Part shown: in pieces, positions 1 to 10,222 of the stretch
Layout: the number at the start of each line of letters is the position of its first letter
Position numbering within the stretch: position 1 is the first letter of the stretch
Origin: an uncultured Bacteroidales bacterium
GTDB lineage: Bacteria; Bacteroidota; Bacteroidia; Bacteroidales; Bacteroidaceae
DNA: 64,000 nt
Assembly (NCBI GenBank): GCA_902760345.1
Contig: CACWFY010000009.1
Span: 1 to 64,000, forward strand
Direction of reading: 5' to 3'
Made by a program: the position numbers and the translations under genes
The notes under the pieces: generated by a model
What the model was told of the DNA's origin: nothing
Database searches by the model: none
Seen by the model: the letters and a program-made list of their open reading frames with translations, nothing else

Positions 1-73
1 CCGAACAGAGAAGTTAAGCCCGCTTGCGCCGATGGTACTGCAATGCAATGCGGGAGAGTAGGAGGCCGCCACT
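1..73 (+). rRNA. rrf: 5S ribosomal RNA, 3' part
   Basis: The window opens inside a 5S rRNA gene. The stretch holds the conserved CCGAACAGAGAAGTTAAGCC block and the closing GGGAGAGTAGG of 5S rRNA. The 5' third lies outside the window, so this is probably the distal end of an rRNA operon. The 3' end is placed by similarity to other 5S genes and may be off by one to three bases. A terminator hairpin follows directly. Confidence 0.93.
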
Positions 74-86
74 TTTCAGAAGAGAG

Positions 87-120
87 ACCCTTTCATCAAC
101 ATTGATGAGAGGGTCTTTTT
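87..120 (+). terminator. Intrinsic terminator of the rRNA operon
   Basis: GACCCTTTCATC and GATGAGAGGGTC pair across a short loop and are followed by TTTTT. It lies about 14 bases after the 5S rRNA end, as expected for an rRNA operon terminator. Confidence 0.85.
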
Positions 121-152
121 CGTTTACTTCATTGATAAGAGTGTCTTGGGGG

Positions 153-953
153 CTACTTCTTTTTTAATTCCCAAAAAGCTACAGCAGAGGCTGCTGCTAC
201 GTTGAGGGAGTCGACACCATATGCCATAGGTATACGGACAACATAATCTGCTCTGTTAATGGTTCCCAATGGTAGTCCGTCACCTTCGGTGCCCATGATG
301 ATAGCTAGCCGTTCTTCTTGTTTTAGAATAGGGGAATCAAGTGGTATGGATTTATCAGTAAGTGCCATTGCTACGGTCTTGAAACCATCGTTATTTAATT
401 GTTGGATATCGCCCTCTATCCATGTCCAAGGAACTAAGAAAACAGAGCCCATAGAGACTCTGACAGCTCGACGGTTAAGGGGATCACAGGTGTTTTTAGT
501 CAGTAACACTGCATCGATGCCTAAAGCTGCAGCTGAACGGAAGATGGCTCCGATATTCGTAGTGTCAACCACACCGTCGATGATGACAATGCATTGAGCA
601 TTCTTGCAAACCTCTTTTACGCTTTTCAGTGCTGGTCGTCGCATGGCACAGAGTACTCCTCGTGTCAAGGTATAACCTGTTAAATTGGCAAGCAATTCAC
701 GTTCTCCTGTATAGATAGGAATATCTCCGCAACGACAAATGATATCAGTTGCGTCTCCATCAATATGCTTGCGTTCACAAAGCAAGGCAATTGGTTGATA
801 GCCTGCGTCCAGTGCTACGCGTATAACTTTAGGGCTTTCCACGATGAAGATGCCTTTTTCTGGTTCTATTCGATTGCGCAATTGAGCTTCTGTGAGTGCA
901 CTGAATAGCTGTACATCAGGGTGTTGGAGGGATGTAATTTCAATGATGGGCAT
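153..953 (-). CDS. TrmH/SpoU-family RNA 2'-O-methyltransferase
   Basis: This cytoplasmic enzyme probably methylates a ribose 2'-OH of rRNA or tRNA using S-adenosylmethionine. All three SPOUT motifs are visible: the N-x-G motif in DTTNIGAIFRSA, the IIMGTEGDGLP loop and the C-terminal RIPMAYGVDSLNVAAASAVA knot. An N-terminal substrate-binding part of about 100 residues precedes the knot domain, as in RlmB. I start it at Met 9 of the open frame (953), giving 266 residues. A TATTTTTG -7 box at 975-982 (minus) would put the transcript start near 970, downstream of the ATG at 977. The exact target nucleotide cannot be read from sequence. It is divergent from dsbD. Confidence 0.88.
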   Translation of the reverse strand: MPIIEITSLQHPDVQLFSALTEAQLRNRIEPEKGIFIVESPKVIRVALDAGYQPIALLCERKHIDGDATDIICRCGDIPIYTGERELLANLTGYTLTRGVLCAMRRPALKSVKEVCKNAQCIVIIDGVVDTTNIGAIFRSAAALGIDAVLLTKNTCDPLNRRAVRVSMGSVFLVPWTWIEGDIQQLNNDGFKTVAMALTDKSIPLDSPILKQEERLAIIMGTEGDGLPLGTINRADYVVRIPMAYGVDSLNVAAASAVAFWELKKK

Positions 954-974
954 GCAAATTTTTCTTTTTCTTTG

Positions 975-982
975 CAAAAATA
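975..982 (-). promoter_or_regulatory. Bacteroidales -7 box of the rRNA methyltransferase gene
   Basis: TATTTTTG on the minus strand fits TAnnTTTG. It lies 21 bases upstream of the ATG at 953. No clear -33 TTTG is seen, so support is partial. Confidence 0.45.
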
Positions 983-1004
983 CTAAATAAATTGGAATAA
1001 TCCC

Positions 1005-1035
1005 TTGACAAAAGGATTTTTATTTTGTATATTTG
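1005..1035 (+). promoter_or_regulatory. Promoter of dsbD
   Basis: TTG at 1005-1007, 20 bases, then TATATTTG at 1028-1035. This matches the Bacteroidales sigma-ABfr spacing found at several other starts in this window. The ATG lies 64 bases downstream of the -7 box. Confidence 0.7.
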
Positions 1036-1099
1036 CAATCCCATATTATATACAGATTGTTATCTGCAAATTAATAAACAGATTATATAAAGGTTATAT

Positions 1100-3088
1100 A
1101 TGAAGAAAATAATAGCGATAATCTTTCTCTTCTTAGTTGGATTATCGTCGTATGCTCAGATTGAGGATCCCGTACACTTCAGTTCTCAATTGAAGATGTT
1201 GAAAGGTGACGAGGCGGAAATCGAGTTTAAAGCAAGCATTGATCCAGGATGGCATGTCTATTCTGTCCATCTGGGTAATGGTGGCCCTATATCCGCTTCG
1301 TTCAACGTAACGAAGATAGATGGTGCTGAAATCGTAGGAACGCTGCAAGCCAAAGGCAAGGAAATTAAGCACTTCGACAATCTTTTTGAGATGGAGGTAC
1401 GCTATTTTGAAAATTCTGCAACCTTTGTTCAGAAGATTCATTTCACCAAGCCCGAGTACACTATTGACTGCTATCTGGAGTATGGTGCTTGTAATGATCA
1501 GGGCTGTCTGCCTCCATCTGAGGTCCCGTTCAAGGCTCAGGGCAAGAGTCCAATTGCGGATATGAAGGATACAAAGGAAGCAACGGAGATAGACGAGACT
1601 GAAGTTCAGGTGCCTGATATGACAGAATCCGATTTCTTGTTCAATTTGTGGGCTCCGGTTAGTGACGAGCTAAAGACGATGGATGGTAGTGACGATGTAA
1701 CAGACTACACCTTATTATATATATTACTGATGGGTTTCATTGGCGGATTGTTAGCAGTCTGCATGCCTTGTATTTGGCCCATCATTCCGATGACTGTAAG
1801 CTTCTTCCTTAAGCGTGCCAAGACTGATAAGCGCAAAGGTATCCACGATGCTATAACCTATGGGTTGAGTATCATTGTTATCTATCTTGTGCTAGGTTTA
1901 CTTGTTACGGCATTTTTCGGTAGCGACTCGCTTAATGCTATGTCTACGAATGCGGTATTCAACATTTTCCTGTTCTTGTTGCTGGTGATGTTTGCCTTGT
2001 CATTCTTCGGATGGTTTGAGATTCAATTACCAGACAATTGGGTTAATTCAGTAGATCATAAAGCCTCAAAGACCAGTGGACTGCTTTCCATCTTCCTGAT
2101 GGCCTTTACATTGGTACTCGTGTCGTTCTCCTGTACGGCTCCTATTATCGGTTTGCTGCTTGTCGAGACTGCTACCAGTGGCAATTGGCTTGCTCCAGCA
2201 TTAGGTATGTTCGGATTTGCCTTGGCCTTAGCCTTGCCGTTTACCCTTTTTGCTCTCTTTCCCGCATGGCTCAAGCAGGCTCCTAAGTCCGGCTCATGGA
2301 TGAATACCCTGAAAGTTGTGCTAGGCTTTATCGAACTGGCCTTTGCCTTGAAGTTCTTCTCCGTGGCAGATTTAGCTTATGGCTGGCATCTGTTAGACCG
2401 CGAAGTGTTCCTTTCACTCTGGATTGTCATCTTTGCACTTCTTGGCGCTTATCTCTGTGGATGGTTGAAATTTCAGTCAGACGAAATAGGAGGTGACACC
2501 AACAAGCCTAAGCCTGTGGTTTGTATCATGGGAGGACTCGTTTCTTTGGCTTTTGCCTTGTATATGGTTCCTGGACTATGGGGTGCTCCTTGTAAGGCAG
2601 TCAGCGCTTTTGCTCCGCCTATGAATACGCAGGACTTCAATATGAACAGTAAGGTTGTTGAAGCAAAATATACCAGCTATGAAGAAGGTATGGCTGCTGC
2701 TAAGGCTCAGGGTAAGCCTGTCCTGATTGATTTTACAGGCTTTGGTTGTGTGAATTGCCGTAAGATGGAGGCCGCAGTATGGACAGACCCGAAAGTGGCT
2801 GACCTGTTGACAAACGACTATGTCCTTATTTCACTTTATGTGGACGATAAGACTCCTCTCAAAGAACCTTTCGTGGTGAAAGATGCTGAGGGTAACACCA
2901 AGACATTGCGAACAGTTGGAGCCAAGTGGAGTTATCTGCAGAGCCATAAATTTGGAGCCAATGCGCAACCTTTTTACGTGATACTCAATCATGAAGGAAA
3001 ACCACTCTCTGGCAGTCGTGCTTTCGACGAGAATATTTCTGAATTTATCAATTTTTTAAAGAAAGGAATCAATAACTATGATCGATGA
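1100..3088 (+). CDS. dsbD: Thiol:disulfide interchange protein DsbD
   Basis: It passes electrons from cytoplasmic thioredoxin across the inner membrane to periplasmic thiol proteins. Residues 1-20 form a signal peptide ending in SSYAQ. Residues about 25-150 form a DsbC-like N-terminal domain with the redox pair in YGACNDQGCLPP. The middle carries eight or so membrane helices, with Cys in the first (AVCMPCIWP) and in SFSCTAP. The C-terminal thioredoxin domain has CVNC (Cys550 and Cys553). All three redox modules are intact, and 662 residues is slightly longer than the E. coli protein. It overlaps the next gene by 11 bases, so the two are probably translated from one message. Confidence 0.95.
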   Translation: MKKIIAIIFLFLVGLSSYAQIEDPVHFSSQLKMLKGDEAEIEFKASIDPGWHVYSVHLGNGGPISASFNVTKIDGAEIVGTLQAKGKEIKHFDNLFEMEVRYFENSATFVQKIHFTKPEYTIDCYLEYGACNDQGCLPPSEVPFKAQGKSPIADMKDTKEATEIDETEVQVPDMTESDFLFNLWAPVSDELKTMDGSDDVTDYTLLYILLMGFIGGLLAVCMPCIWPIIPMTVSFFLKRAKTDKRKGIHDAITYGLSIIVIYLVLGLLVTAFFGSDSLNAMSTNAVFNIFLFLLLVMFALSFFGWFEIQLPDNWVNSVDHKASKTSGLLSIFLMAFTLVLVSFSCTAPIIGLLLVETATSGNWLAPALGMFGFALALALPFTLFALFPAWLKQAPKSGSWMNTLKVVLGFIELAFALKFFSVADLAYGWHLLDREVFLSLWIVIFALLGAYLCGWLKFQSDEIGGDTNKPKPVVCIMGGLVSLAFALYMVPGLWGAPCKAVSAFAPPMNTQDFNMNSKVVEAKYTSYEEGMAAAKAQGKPVLIDFTGFGCVNCRKMEAAVWTDPKVADLLTNDYVLISLYVDDKTPLKEPFVVKDAEGNTKTLRTVGAKWSYLQSHKFGANAQPFYVILNHEGKPLSGSRAFDENISEFINFLKKGINNYDR

Positions 3089-4355
3089 AGAAACACGTAA
3101 CCGCATCATCGCCCTGATTCATCAGGAGGTTGTGCCAGCCATTGGCTGTACAGAGCCTATTTGTGTCGCATTGTGTACGGCAAAAGCCACAGAACAGTTG
3201 GGTACTCGTCCTGAGAAGATTGAAGCCTTTCTGAGTGCTAATATCCTGAAGAATGCTATGGGCGTAGGCATTCCTGGCACCGGTATGATTGGTCTGCCCA
3301 TTGCCATTGCTTTGGGGGCATTGATTGGTAAAAGTGAATATCAACTGGAAGTGCTCAAGGACCTCACACCTGAGTTGTTGGCTGAGGGAAAACGCTATGT
3401 CTCAGAGAATCGTATTGTCATTTCCCAAAAGGAGGGTGTCTGTGAGAAACTGTATGCTGAGGTGACTGTTACTGCTGCAGGCAGGAGTGAAACCGCTATC
3501 ATTGCTGGTGGCCATACTCGTTTTGTGGAAAGTTGTGTAGATGTGGATAATACAGCAACTCAATCTTCTGATAATGCTGAAAGCTCAATTCAACTGAATA
3601 TGCGCATGGTTTATGACTTTGCCACTACTGCATCCCTCAACGAGATTCGTTTTATTGAGGAAGCCCGTACCTATAATATGAATGCTGCCCGAGAGGCCCT
3701 GAAAGGCAATTATGGTCATAACCTCGGTAAGACCATCGACCGTCCACTTTCGAAAGGCATCTTTGGCAATACCATCTTTTCTCATATTATCTCCCGTACG
3801 GCTTCAGCCTGTGACGCTCGTATGGGTGGTGCAATGATTCCTGTCATGTCCAACTCTGGTAGCGGTAATCAAGGTATCTGCGCTACGAATCCAGTGTGTG
3901 TCTATGCCAAAGAGAACGAGAATACAGAGGAAGAACTTATTCGTGCCCTGATTTTGAGTCACCTTACTGCCATCTACATCAAACAGTCGCTTGGCACGCT
4001 TTCAGCCCTTTGTGGTTGTGTGGTGGCGAGCATTGGCAGCAGTTGTGGCATTACCTATCTGATGGGAGGTGATTTTAGTCGCATTTGCGCATCGGTAAAG
4101 AATATGATTGCAAACCTTACAGGTATGATCTGCGATGGTGCCAAACCCTCGTGCTCACTGAAGATTACCAGTGGAGTTAGTACTGCATTACTCTCTGCCT
4201 TGCTTGCGATGGAGGGAAAATGTGTCAGTTCTGAGGAGGGCATTGTTGACGATAGTGTAGACAAGAGCATTCATAATCTGACGAGTATTGGTGCTGACGC
4301 CATGTGTAAGACCGATGACATGGTACTCAGCATTATGACAGGCAAACGATGTTAA
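3078..4355 (+). CDS. L-cysteine desulfidase / UPF0597-type L-serine dehydratase-alpha-like protein
   Basis: Members of this family (archaeal L-cysteine desulfidase, E. coli YhaM/CyuA) use an oxygen-sensitive Fe-S cluster to break L-cysteine into sulfide, ammonia and pyruvate. The family opening VVPAIGCTEPICVAL is present, with further conserved Cys in SALCGC and SSCGITYLMGG and the glycine-rich SNSGSGNQGI segment. At 425 residues it is full length and has no signal peptide, so it is cytoplasmic. Its start overlaps the end of dsbD, so thiol metabolism and thiol export of reducing power are encoded together. The substrate (Cys or Ser) is inferred from the family only. Confidence 0.88.
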   Translation: MIDEETRNRIIALIHQEVVPAIGCTEPICVALCTAKATEQLGTRPEKIEAFLSANILKNAMGVGIPGTGMIGLPIAIALGALIGKSEYQLEVLKDLTPELLAEGKRYVSENRIVISQKEGVCEKLYAEVTVTAAGRSETAIIAGGHTRFVESCVDVDNTATQSSDNAESSIQLNMRMVYDFATTASLNEIRFIEEARTYNMNAAREALKGNYGHNLGKTIDRPLSKGIFGNTIFSHIISRTASACDARMGGAMIPVMSNSGSGNQGICATNPVCVYAKENENTEEELIRALILSHLTAIYIKQSLGTLSALCGCVVASIGSSCGITYLMGGDFSRICASVKNMIANLTGMICDGAKPSCSLKITSGVSTALLSALLAMEGKCVSSEEGIVDDSVDKSIHNLTSIGADAMCKTDDMVLSIMTGKRC

Positions 4356-4363
4356 CAAAAAAA

Positions 4364-4395
4364 GTGGTGTAACCTTTTGGATTACACCACTTTTT
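4364..4395. terminator. Bidirectional terminator between the desulfidase gene and dnaK
   Basis: GTGGTGTAACC and GGATTACACCAC pair with a single bulge, flanked by an A run on the left and TTTTT on the right. It can end transcripts from both convergent genes. Confidence 0.85.
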
Positions 4396-4416
4396 ATAGA
4401 TAAACTTATACGTTCT

Positions 4417-6336
4417 TTACTTTACCTCCTCAAAGTCAGCGTCCTGGATGTTGTCATCCTTCGGAGCTTCCTGCTGAGCACCTGCCTGCTGACCAGCGAA
4501 GGGGTTGTCTTGAGGACCGGCCTGTGCACCCTGAGCTCCCTGATACATCTGCTGTGAGGCAGTCTGCCAAGCGGTATTAAGTGCAGCGATGGCTGTGTCG
4601 ATAGCAGCTACATCGCCTGCCTTGTGGGCATCTTTCAGCTGCTGCAGGGCCTGCTCGATAGCTGGCTTGTGCTGAGCAGGAATCTTGTCGCCAATCTCCT
4701 TCAGCTGGTTCTCCGTCTGGAAGATCATGCTGTCAGCCTGGTTCATCTTGTCTACGCGCTCGCGCTCTTTCTTATCGTTCTCAGCATTCTGCTCGGCCTC
4801 GGCCTTCATGCGGTTGATCTCGTCCTGTGACAGGCCGCTAGATGCCTCGATGCGGATGGCCTGCTCCTTACCTGTAGCCTTATCCTTGGCAGAAACCTTA
4901 AGGATACCGTTGGCGTCGATATCGAAGGTTACCTCAATCTGAGGAATACCACGACGTGCTGGCGCAATACCTGTGAGGTTGAACTGACCGATAGACTTGT
5001 TCTGAGCAGCCATTGGACGCTCACCCTGGAGTACGTGGATGGTTACCTCTGTCTGGTTATCAGCTGCAGTAGAGAATGTCTCGCTCTTCTTGCAAGGAAT
5101 GGTTGTGTTGGCCTCAATCAGCTTGGTGCAAACACCACCCATGGTCTCGATACCCAGTGTCAGCGGAGTCACGTCAAGCAGCACGATGTCGCCTACGCCA
5201 CCTTCTTTGTTCAGGATAGCGCCCTGAATTGCTGCACCGACAGCCACCACCTCGTCGGGGTTCACACCCTTTGAAGGCTCTTTGCCAAAGTAATTCTTGA
5301 CGAGCTCCTGCACAGCAGGAATACGGCTTGAACCACCTACGAGGATGACCTCGTCAATATCTGCGGTTGACAGTTTGGCATCAGCGATAGCTTTCTGACA
5401 AGGAGCCAGACAAGCCTGGATGAGTCCATGTGCCAATTGCTCGAACTTTGCGCGTGTCAAGGTCTTCACCAAGTGCTTGGGAACACCGCCTACTGGCATG
5501 ATATACGGCAGGTTAATCTCCGTAGAGGTAGAACTTGACAGTTCAATCTTAGCCTTTTCAGCAGCCTCCTTCAAGCGCTGCATAGCCATAGGATCGCTCT
5601 TCAGGTCAGCACCCTCGTCGTTCTTGAACTCTTGAACCAGCCAGTCAATGATAGCCTGGTCGAAGTCGTCACCACCCAGATGAGTGTCACCATTGGTAGA
5701 GAGTACTTCGAAGACACCACCACCAAACTCAAGGATAGAGATATCGAACGTACCACCACCAAGGTCGAAGACGGCAATCTTCATATCCTTGTTAGCTTTG
5801 TCAACGCCGTATGCCAAAGCAGCAGCTGTAGGCTCGTTGACGATACGCTTCACATTCAGACCTGCAATCTGGCCAGCCTCCTTCGTAGCCTGACGCTGTG
5901 AGTCAGAGAAGTAGGCAGGTACGGTGATCACAGCCTCAGTTACCTCCTGTCCGAGGTAGTCTTCAGCGGTCTTCTTCATTTTCTGCAGCACCATGGCGCT
6001 GATCTCCTGCGGAGTATACTTACGTCCGTCAATGTCAACACGAGGATAGCCTCCCTCGTTTACTACATTATAAGGTACGCGCGAGATTTCCTTCTCGGTC
6101 TGCTGCCAGTTCTCACCCATAAAACGCTTGATAGAGTAAACAGTGTTCTTCGGGTTGGTGATAGCCTGACGCTTGGCTGGGTCACCAATCTTACGCTCAC
6201 CATTTTCAACAAAACCAACGACAGAAGGTGTAGTACGCTTACCCTCGCTGTTGGCAATTACTACCGGTTCGTTTCCCTCGAATACAGCAACACAGCTGTT
6301 GGTAGTACCTAAGTCAATTCCAATAATCTTTCCCAT
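4417..6336 (-). CDS. dnaK: Chaperone DnaK (Hsp70)
   Basis: The ATP-dependent chaperone for folding and stress repair. It starts [21 protein letters not shown], the phosphate-1 loop of Hsp70, and has the [15 protein letters not shown] and [10 protein letters not shown] signatures. The linker is [16 protein letters not shown], followed by the peptide-binding domain and a Gln/Ala-rich tail ending [13 protein letters not shown]. At 639 residues it has the usual length. The open frame extends upstream to 6441, but the family start is the ATG at 6336. No DnaJ or GrpE gene is beside it. Confidence 0.98.
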   Translation of the reverse strand: MGKIIGIDLGTTNSCVAVFEGNEPVVIANSEGKRTTPSVVGFVENGERKIGDPAKRQAITNPKNTVYSIKRFMGENWQQTEKEISRVPYNVVNEGGYPRVDIDGRKYTPQEISAMVLQKMKKTAEDYLGQEVTEAVITVPAYFSDSQRQATKEAGQIAGLNVKRIVNEPTAAALAYGVDKANKDMKIAVFDLGGGTFDISILEFGGGVFEVLSTNGDTHLGGDDFDQAIIDWLVQEFKNDEGADLKSDPMAMQRLKEAAEKAKIELSSSTSTEINLPYIMPVGGVPKHLVKTLTRAKFEQLAHGLIQACLAPCQKAIADAKLSTADIDEVILVGGSSRIPAVQELVKNYFGKEPSKGVNPDEVVAVGAAIQGAILNKEGGVGDIVLLDVTPLTLGIETMGGVCTKLIEANTTIPCKKSETFSTAADNQTEVTIHVLQGERPMAAQNKSIGQFNLTGIAPARRGIPQIEVTFDIDANGILKVSAKDKATGKEQAIRIEASSGLSQDEINRMKAEAEQNAENDKKERERVDKMNQADSMIFQTENQLKEIGDKIPAQHKPAIEQALQQLKDAHKAGDVAAIDTAIAALNTAWQTASQQMYQGAQGAQAGPQDNPFAGQQAGAQQEAPKDDNIQDADFEEVK

Positions 6337-6460
6337 AGTTGTATTTTTTTTAATTATTAATTTGCATGATATGTCAGCAGCAAAATAGCAAAGCACGTGC
6401 CAAATCATTTTTTTTGTAAGATTGTGGTGACATTTTGGCACAAGTCTCAGATATTTTTCC

Positions 6461-6468
6461 TATCTTTG
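6461..6468 (+). promoter_or_regulatory. -7 box for the secreted BamE-tailed protein gene
   Basis: TATCTTTG fits TAnnTTTG and lies 24 bases upstream of the ATG at 6493. A TTTG at 6434-6437 is 23 bases upstream, longer than the usual 19-20, so the -33 assignment is weak. Confidence 0.5.
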
Positions 6469-6492
6469 CATGCGAATTTAATACAGAATGGC

Positions 6493-7839
6493 ATGAAAAG
6501 AATGATATTTTTAGTCGCTTTACTGTCGGCTATCCTCTCCGTATCGGCACAAGATAATCCCTATATTGTAAAGACGAAAGGGGTGAAGAAACCTGTTGTC
6601 AATAAGGTTGCTGATTCTCAGAAGCCTGTTGAGGAGGAAGCTGAGCCTACCGACTTTATGGGCAAGAACTTCCGTTTCTACAGTATGTGCGACTGGAAGG
6701 AGGGCATGCGCTTTATGGTTATTCCTGAAAAGTACGACATGCTCGTCAACACGTTCCGCGACGCTGAAACTGGTAAGGAGGTCAGCAGCGGCATTCTACG
6801 CCACCATATCATGGTCTACCAAGGACACGAAGATATGCCCAATGGTCGTGTGCATGTCAATTTTACCTGCGAGACCAACGGTAAGAACTACTATTACCAA
6901 TTGCCCAATGGTACTTTCGAAGACTATTGCTATGGTAAGCTTGGTGTTCCCACACTGGCCTATCTGGGTGATGTCGACAAAGCCCGTGAATTGCTGATGG
7001 GGCAGACCATGCTGACACGTACTCAGCTCTATCGTGTTGATACAGAGTATGATGGTGACGGATATAAGGAGGTTACTGTCGACAAGAACATTCCTGTCGT
7101 AGTGAAAGCTATTGGCGTGGGTACTCGTTCGTTCCCAGTCAAGATTATCGTTGAGGACGAGAATGGCAATCAGTTCTATCAGAGCGTTGCTATGTCGAAA
7201 ACCAACTGCGGTATGCGTGACGATGAATTCATTGTCGACAACGAGAAGTTCCTGTTTCAGGGTTCTTTCGACTTCACGGGTGCCAATATGTCAGTCTCTG
7301 ACAATGTCAAGGAATATATTAACCAGACGGTTTATACCAAGCATCCCACCAGTATGAGCAGTAAGGGCTCTGGTAAGGTCCGCGACATGAAGGTTCCCCG
7401 CTTTACGGGCTTTATTATTGACGAGATAGCACCCGTCAAGAATTCCGCCTACTATACGCTGACCCTTCGCGAGGTGGAGAGTCGTCGTATCTATTATAAG
7501 GATGTGATCTTCCGCGAAGAAGAAGTTCTGAACAGCCGTAATGCTAGCGATGACGACTACTTCGGATATATCTTTGGTATGGGCGAGGGTTCCGCCAAGT
7601 CGACCAGCAAAGAGACGCGTGCCGCCATTCGTGAGGGCCGCGTTATTCCTGGAATGTCGAAAGAAGAGGTTGAGATGGCTATGGGCGAGCCGTTCCGTAA
7701 GGTTGTCGACTCAGAAGGCGCTGACCTTTGGATGTATGCCCGCTCCAACAATGTGATACTCGATGTGTGGTTTACCGATAGGGGCGTTGTCAAACTCGCC
7801 AAGGCCCGTAAGGCAAACAGTAAGAGTAGTAAGAAATAG
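6493..7839 (+). CDS. Secreted protein of unknown function with a C-terminal BamE/OmlA-like segment
   Basis: The start at 6493 gives a clear signal peptide (MKRMIFLVALLSAILSVSAQ), so the protein is exported. The body of about 330 residues is not recognised. It is rich in beta-prone segments and holds the phrase FRFYSMCDWKEGMRFMVIPE. The last 70 residues read GMSKEEVEMAMGEPFRKV, then LWMY and a hydrophobic strand. That pattern is typical of SmpA/OmlA/BamE folds and related small periplasmic modules, where G-M-S/T-x-x-x-V is followed by G-x-P. The family link is inference from that short pattern. It stands alone, convergent with recA, and shares its terminator. Confidence 0.7.
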   Translation: MKRMIFLVALLSAILSVSAQDNPYIVKTKGVKKPVVNKVADSQKPVEEEAEPTDFMGKNFRFYSMCDWKEGMRFMVIPEKYDMLVNTFRDAETGKEVSSGILRHHIMVYQGHEDMPNGRVHVNFTCETNGKNYYYQLPNGTFEDYCYGKLGVPTLAYLGDVDKARELLMGQTMLTRTQLYRVDTEYDGDGYKEVTVDKNIPVVVKAIGVGTRSFPVKIIVEDENGNQFYQSVAMSKTNCGMRDDEFIVDNEKFLFQGSFDFTGANMSVSDNVKEYINQTVYTKHPTSMSSKGSGKVRDMKVPRFTGFIIDEIAPVKNSAYYTLTLREVESRRIYYKDVIFREEEVLNSRNASDDDYFGYIFGMGEGSAKSTSKETRAAIREGRVIPGMSKEEVEMAMGEPFRKVVDSEGADLWMYARSNNVILDVWFTDRGVVKLAKARKANSKSSKK

Positions 7840-7863
7840 TGCAGACGTTCTGCAAACGGTACA

Positions 7864-7899
7864 AAAATAAAAGAAGGCTTATTCGCCTTCTTTTATTTT
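7864..7899. terminator. Bidirectional terminator whose arm encodes the RecA C-terminus
   Basis: AAATAAAAGAAGGC and GCCTTCTTTTATTTTT pair around a six-base loop (7879-7884) that contains the recA stop codon. On the plus strand it ends the gene at 6493-7839. On the minus strand it is recA's own terminator, with the last recA codons forming one arm. Confidence 0.85.
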
Positions 7900-8907
7900 T
7901 TCCATGATCTTCGCTTCCAGTTCTTCGCAGAGCTCGGGATTGTCTGTCAGCAGTGCTTTCACAGCGTCTCTGCCTTGTCCCAGTTTCAAGTCTCCGTATG
8001 AGAACCATGAGCCGCTCTTCTTGAAGATGTTGAGCTCGGTAGCCAAGTCTGCAATCTCGCCAATCTTCGAGATACCCTCGCCAAAGGTTATCTCAAACTC
8101 TGCCTTGCGGAAGGGAGGTGCTACCTTGTTCTTCACCACCTTTACACGTACCTGGTTGCCGATGGGCTGGTCGCCATCTTTCAGCGTCTGAATCTTACGG
8201 ATGTCCAAACGTACTGACGAGTAGAACTTCAGCGCGTTACCACCCGTTGTGGTCTCAGGGTTACCAAACATCACACCAATCTTCTCGCGTAACTGGTTGA
8301 TAAAGATGCAGGTGGTCTTCGTTTTTGAGATGGTTGATGTCAGCTTGCGCAGGGCCTGACTCATCAAGCGTGCCTGCAGACCAACTGCTGAATCGCCCAT
8401 GTCGCCCTCAATCTCTTTTTTGGGCGTCAGAGCAGCTACAGAGTCGACGACGAGGATGTCGACAGCCGATGAGCGAATCAGTTGATCGGCAATCTCCAGT
8501 GCCTGCTCACCATTATCGGGTTGTGACATGTAGAGGTTGTCAATGTCGACTCCCAGCTTCTCAGCATAGAAGCGGTCAAAAGCGTGCTCGGCATCAATGA
8601 AGGCGGCAACGCCACCAGCCTTCTGGCATTCGGCAATGGCGTGGATGGCCAGCGTCGTTTTACCAGACGACTCAGGACCAAAAATCTCAATGATACGTCC
8701 CTTTGGATAGCCGCCAACACCTAAGGCTGCATTCAGACCAATCGAACCAGTGGGAATCACTTCGACGTTCTCAATTTTTTCTTCGCCCATTTTCATGATG
8801 CTTCCCTTGCCGAAGTCCTTCTCAATCTTGGCCAAAGCAGCCTGCAGGGCTTTCATCTTTTGTTGTTGCGGAGTCAACTGCTCCTCGTTTTTTTCTTTTT
8901 TTGCCAT
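7879..8907 (-). CDS. recA: Recombinase RecA
   Basis: The DNA strand-exchange protein that also triggers LexA self-cleavage. Walker A is [11 protein letters not shown], Walker B is in [12 protein letters not shown], and the MAW-like [19 protein letters not shown] and loop-2 [15 protein letters not shown] regions are intact. The ATG at 8907 gives 342 residues; the upstream 25 residues of open frame lie in the spacer and are not family-like. It follows the carboxynorspermidine dehydrogenase gene by 55 bases without a clear promoter, so read-through from that gene is likely. Confidence 0.98.
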   Translation of the reverse strand: MAKKEKNEEQLTPQQQKMKALQAALAKIEKDFGKGSIMKMGEEKIENVEVIPTGSIGLNAALGVGGYPKGRIIEIFGPESSGKTTLAIHAIAECQKAGGVAAFIDAEHAFDRFYAEKLGVDIDNLYMSQPDNGEQALEIADQLIRSSAVDILVVDSVAALTPKKEIEGDMGDSAVGLQARLMSQALRKLTSTISKTKTTCIFINQLREKIGVMFGNPETTTGGNALKFYSSVRLDIRKIQTLKDGDQPIGNQVRVKVVKNKVAPPFRKAEFEITFGEGISKIGEIADLATELNIFKKSGSWFSYGDLKLGQGRDAVKALLTDNPELCEELEAKIMEKIKEGE

Positions 8908-8930
8908 AGTTATTGTTTTTTTATTTATAA

Positions 8931-8957
8931 GTCTTATGTGTCTTATGGGACTTATGG
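8931..8957. repeat. Three tandem 9-base units between recA and the upstream gene
   Basis: GTCTTATGT, GTCTTATGG and GACTTATGG follow each other without gaps, in the 55-base spacer between two co-directional genes. This is one of a set of short tandem repeats at gene junctions in this window, each with a different unit. Confidence 0.8.
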
Positions 8958-8962
8958 GAGCT

Positions 8963-10201
8963 CTATAACTCCAGGTCACCATCGTGAATCTCGTGCCACG
9001 GCAGTCCCTGCTTGTTCAGTTGCTCCATGAAGGGATCGGGATCAAACTCCTCGACGTTGTGGACGCCCGGCTTCTTCCACAGACCCTTACAGAACATCAT
9101 GGCACCAATCATAGCAGGTACACCTGTGGTGTAGCTGACGCCCTGCATGCCAGTCTCCTCGTAGGCAGCACGATGTGAGCAGTTGTTGTAAACATAATAG
9201 GTGTGCTCCTGGCCATCGTTACCAATACCACGAATGCGACAGCCAATAGAGGTCTGGCCTTCATAGTTTTCGCCAAGGTCCTGTGGGTTAGGCAATACAG
9301 CCTTCAGGAACTGCAGAGGCACAATCTTTACCTTTGCTGTGCCAGTACCATCGGCCAACGGTGCCTCGTACTCTACCTCGTCGATGCGGCTCATGCCGAT
9401 GTTCTGAATCACCTCGAGGTGCTTCAAGTACTGCTGACCAAAGGTCATCCAGAAGCGTGCACGCTTGATGGTGGGGTAGTTGATGACGAGTGACTCGATC
9501 TCCTCATGGTGCAGCAGATAGCTGTCGCGAGGGCCAATGTTAGGATAGTTCAGGTCTTTGTGAATCTCAAGTGGCTCTGTCTCTACCCACTGGCCATCTT
9601 CCCAGTAGAGTCCCTTCTGGGTAATCTCACGGATGTTAATCTCTGGGTTGAAGTTGGTGGCGAATGCCTTGTGGTGGTCGCCTGCGTTGCAGTCGACGAT
9701 ATCCAGATACTGAATCTCCTTAAAATGATGCTTGGCAGCGTAGGCCGTATAGATAGAGGTGACGCCTGGGTCGAAGCCGCAGCCGAGAATAGCCGTCAGA
9801 CCTGCCTGCTCGAAGCGCTCACGATAGGCCCATTGCCAAGAGTATTCAAAGTGTGCCTCGTCCTTGGGCTCGTAGTTAGCTGTATCCAGATAGCTGCAGC
9901 CGCAAGCCAAGCAGGCGTCCATAATGGTGAGGTCCTGATAGGGAAGGGCCAGGTTGATGACCAGCTCTGGCTTAAAGTCGTTGAACAAAGCCTTGAGCTG
10001 CTCTACATCGTCAGCATCAACCTGAGCGGTCTTAATATCCATATTATATCCAGCCTTGTGGATATCCTCCACAATCTTATCGCATTTTGCCTTACGGCGA
10101 CTTGCAATCATAAACTCTGTAAACACGTCAGCATTCTGTGCAATCTTGAATGCTGCAACAGTTGCGACGCCTCCGGCGCCAATCATTAGTACTCTACTCA
10201 T
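8963..10201 (-). CDS. Carboxynorspermidine dehydrogenase (saccharopine dehydrogenase family)
   Basis: It probably joins aspartate semialdehyde to a diamine by NAD(P)H-dependent reductive condensation. This is the first step of the alternative spermidine route used by many Bacteroidetes and Vibrio. The N-terminal Rossmann motif is [31 protein letters not shown] and [18 protein letters not shown] are conserved in the carboxynorspermidine/carboxyspermidine branch. The length of 412 residues is typical. The partner decarboxylase is not in this window. Lysine-pathway saccharopine dehydrogenase is the alternative but less likely. Confidence 0.88.
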   Translation of the reverse strand: MSRVLMIGAGGVATVAAFKIAQNADVFTEFMIASRRKAKCDKIVEDIHKAGYNMDIKTAQVDADDVEQLKALFNDFKPELVINLALPYQDLTIMDACLACGCSYLDTANYEPKDEAHFEYSWQWAYRERFEQAGLTAILGCGFDPGVTSIYTAYAAKHHFKEIQYLDIVDCNAGDHHKAFATNFNPEINIREITQKGLYWEDGQWVETEPLEIHKDLNYPNIGPRDSYLLHHEEIESLVINYPTIKRARFWMTFGQQYLKHLEVIQNIGMSRIDEVEYEAPLADGTGTAKVKIVPLQFLKAVLPNPQDLGENYEGQTSIGCRIRGIGNDGQEHTYYVYNNCSHRAAYEETGMQGVSYTTGVPAMIGAMMFCKGLWKKPGVHNVEEFDPDPFMEQLNKQGLPWHEIHDGDLEL

Positions 10202-10222
10202 AGGTTTTTATTTTGTTTTTCG

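Noticed and set aside
6337-6441. N-terminal extension of DnaK from an upstream ATG
   Set aside because: The extra 35 residues are not family-like and the conserved start [13 protein letters not shown] is directly after the ATG at 6336.
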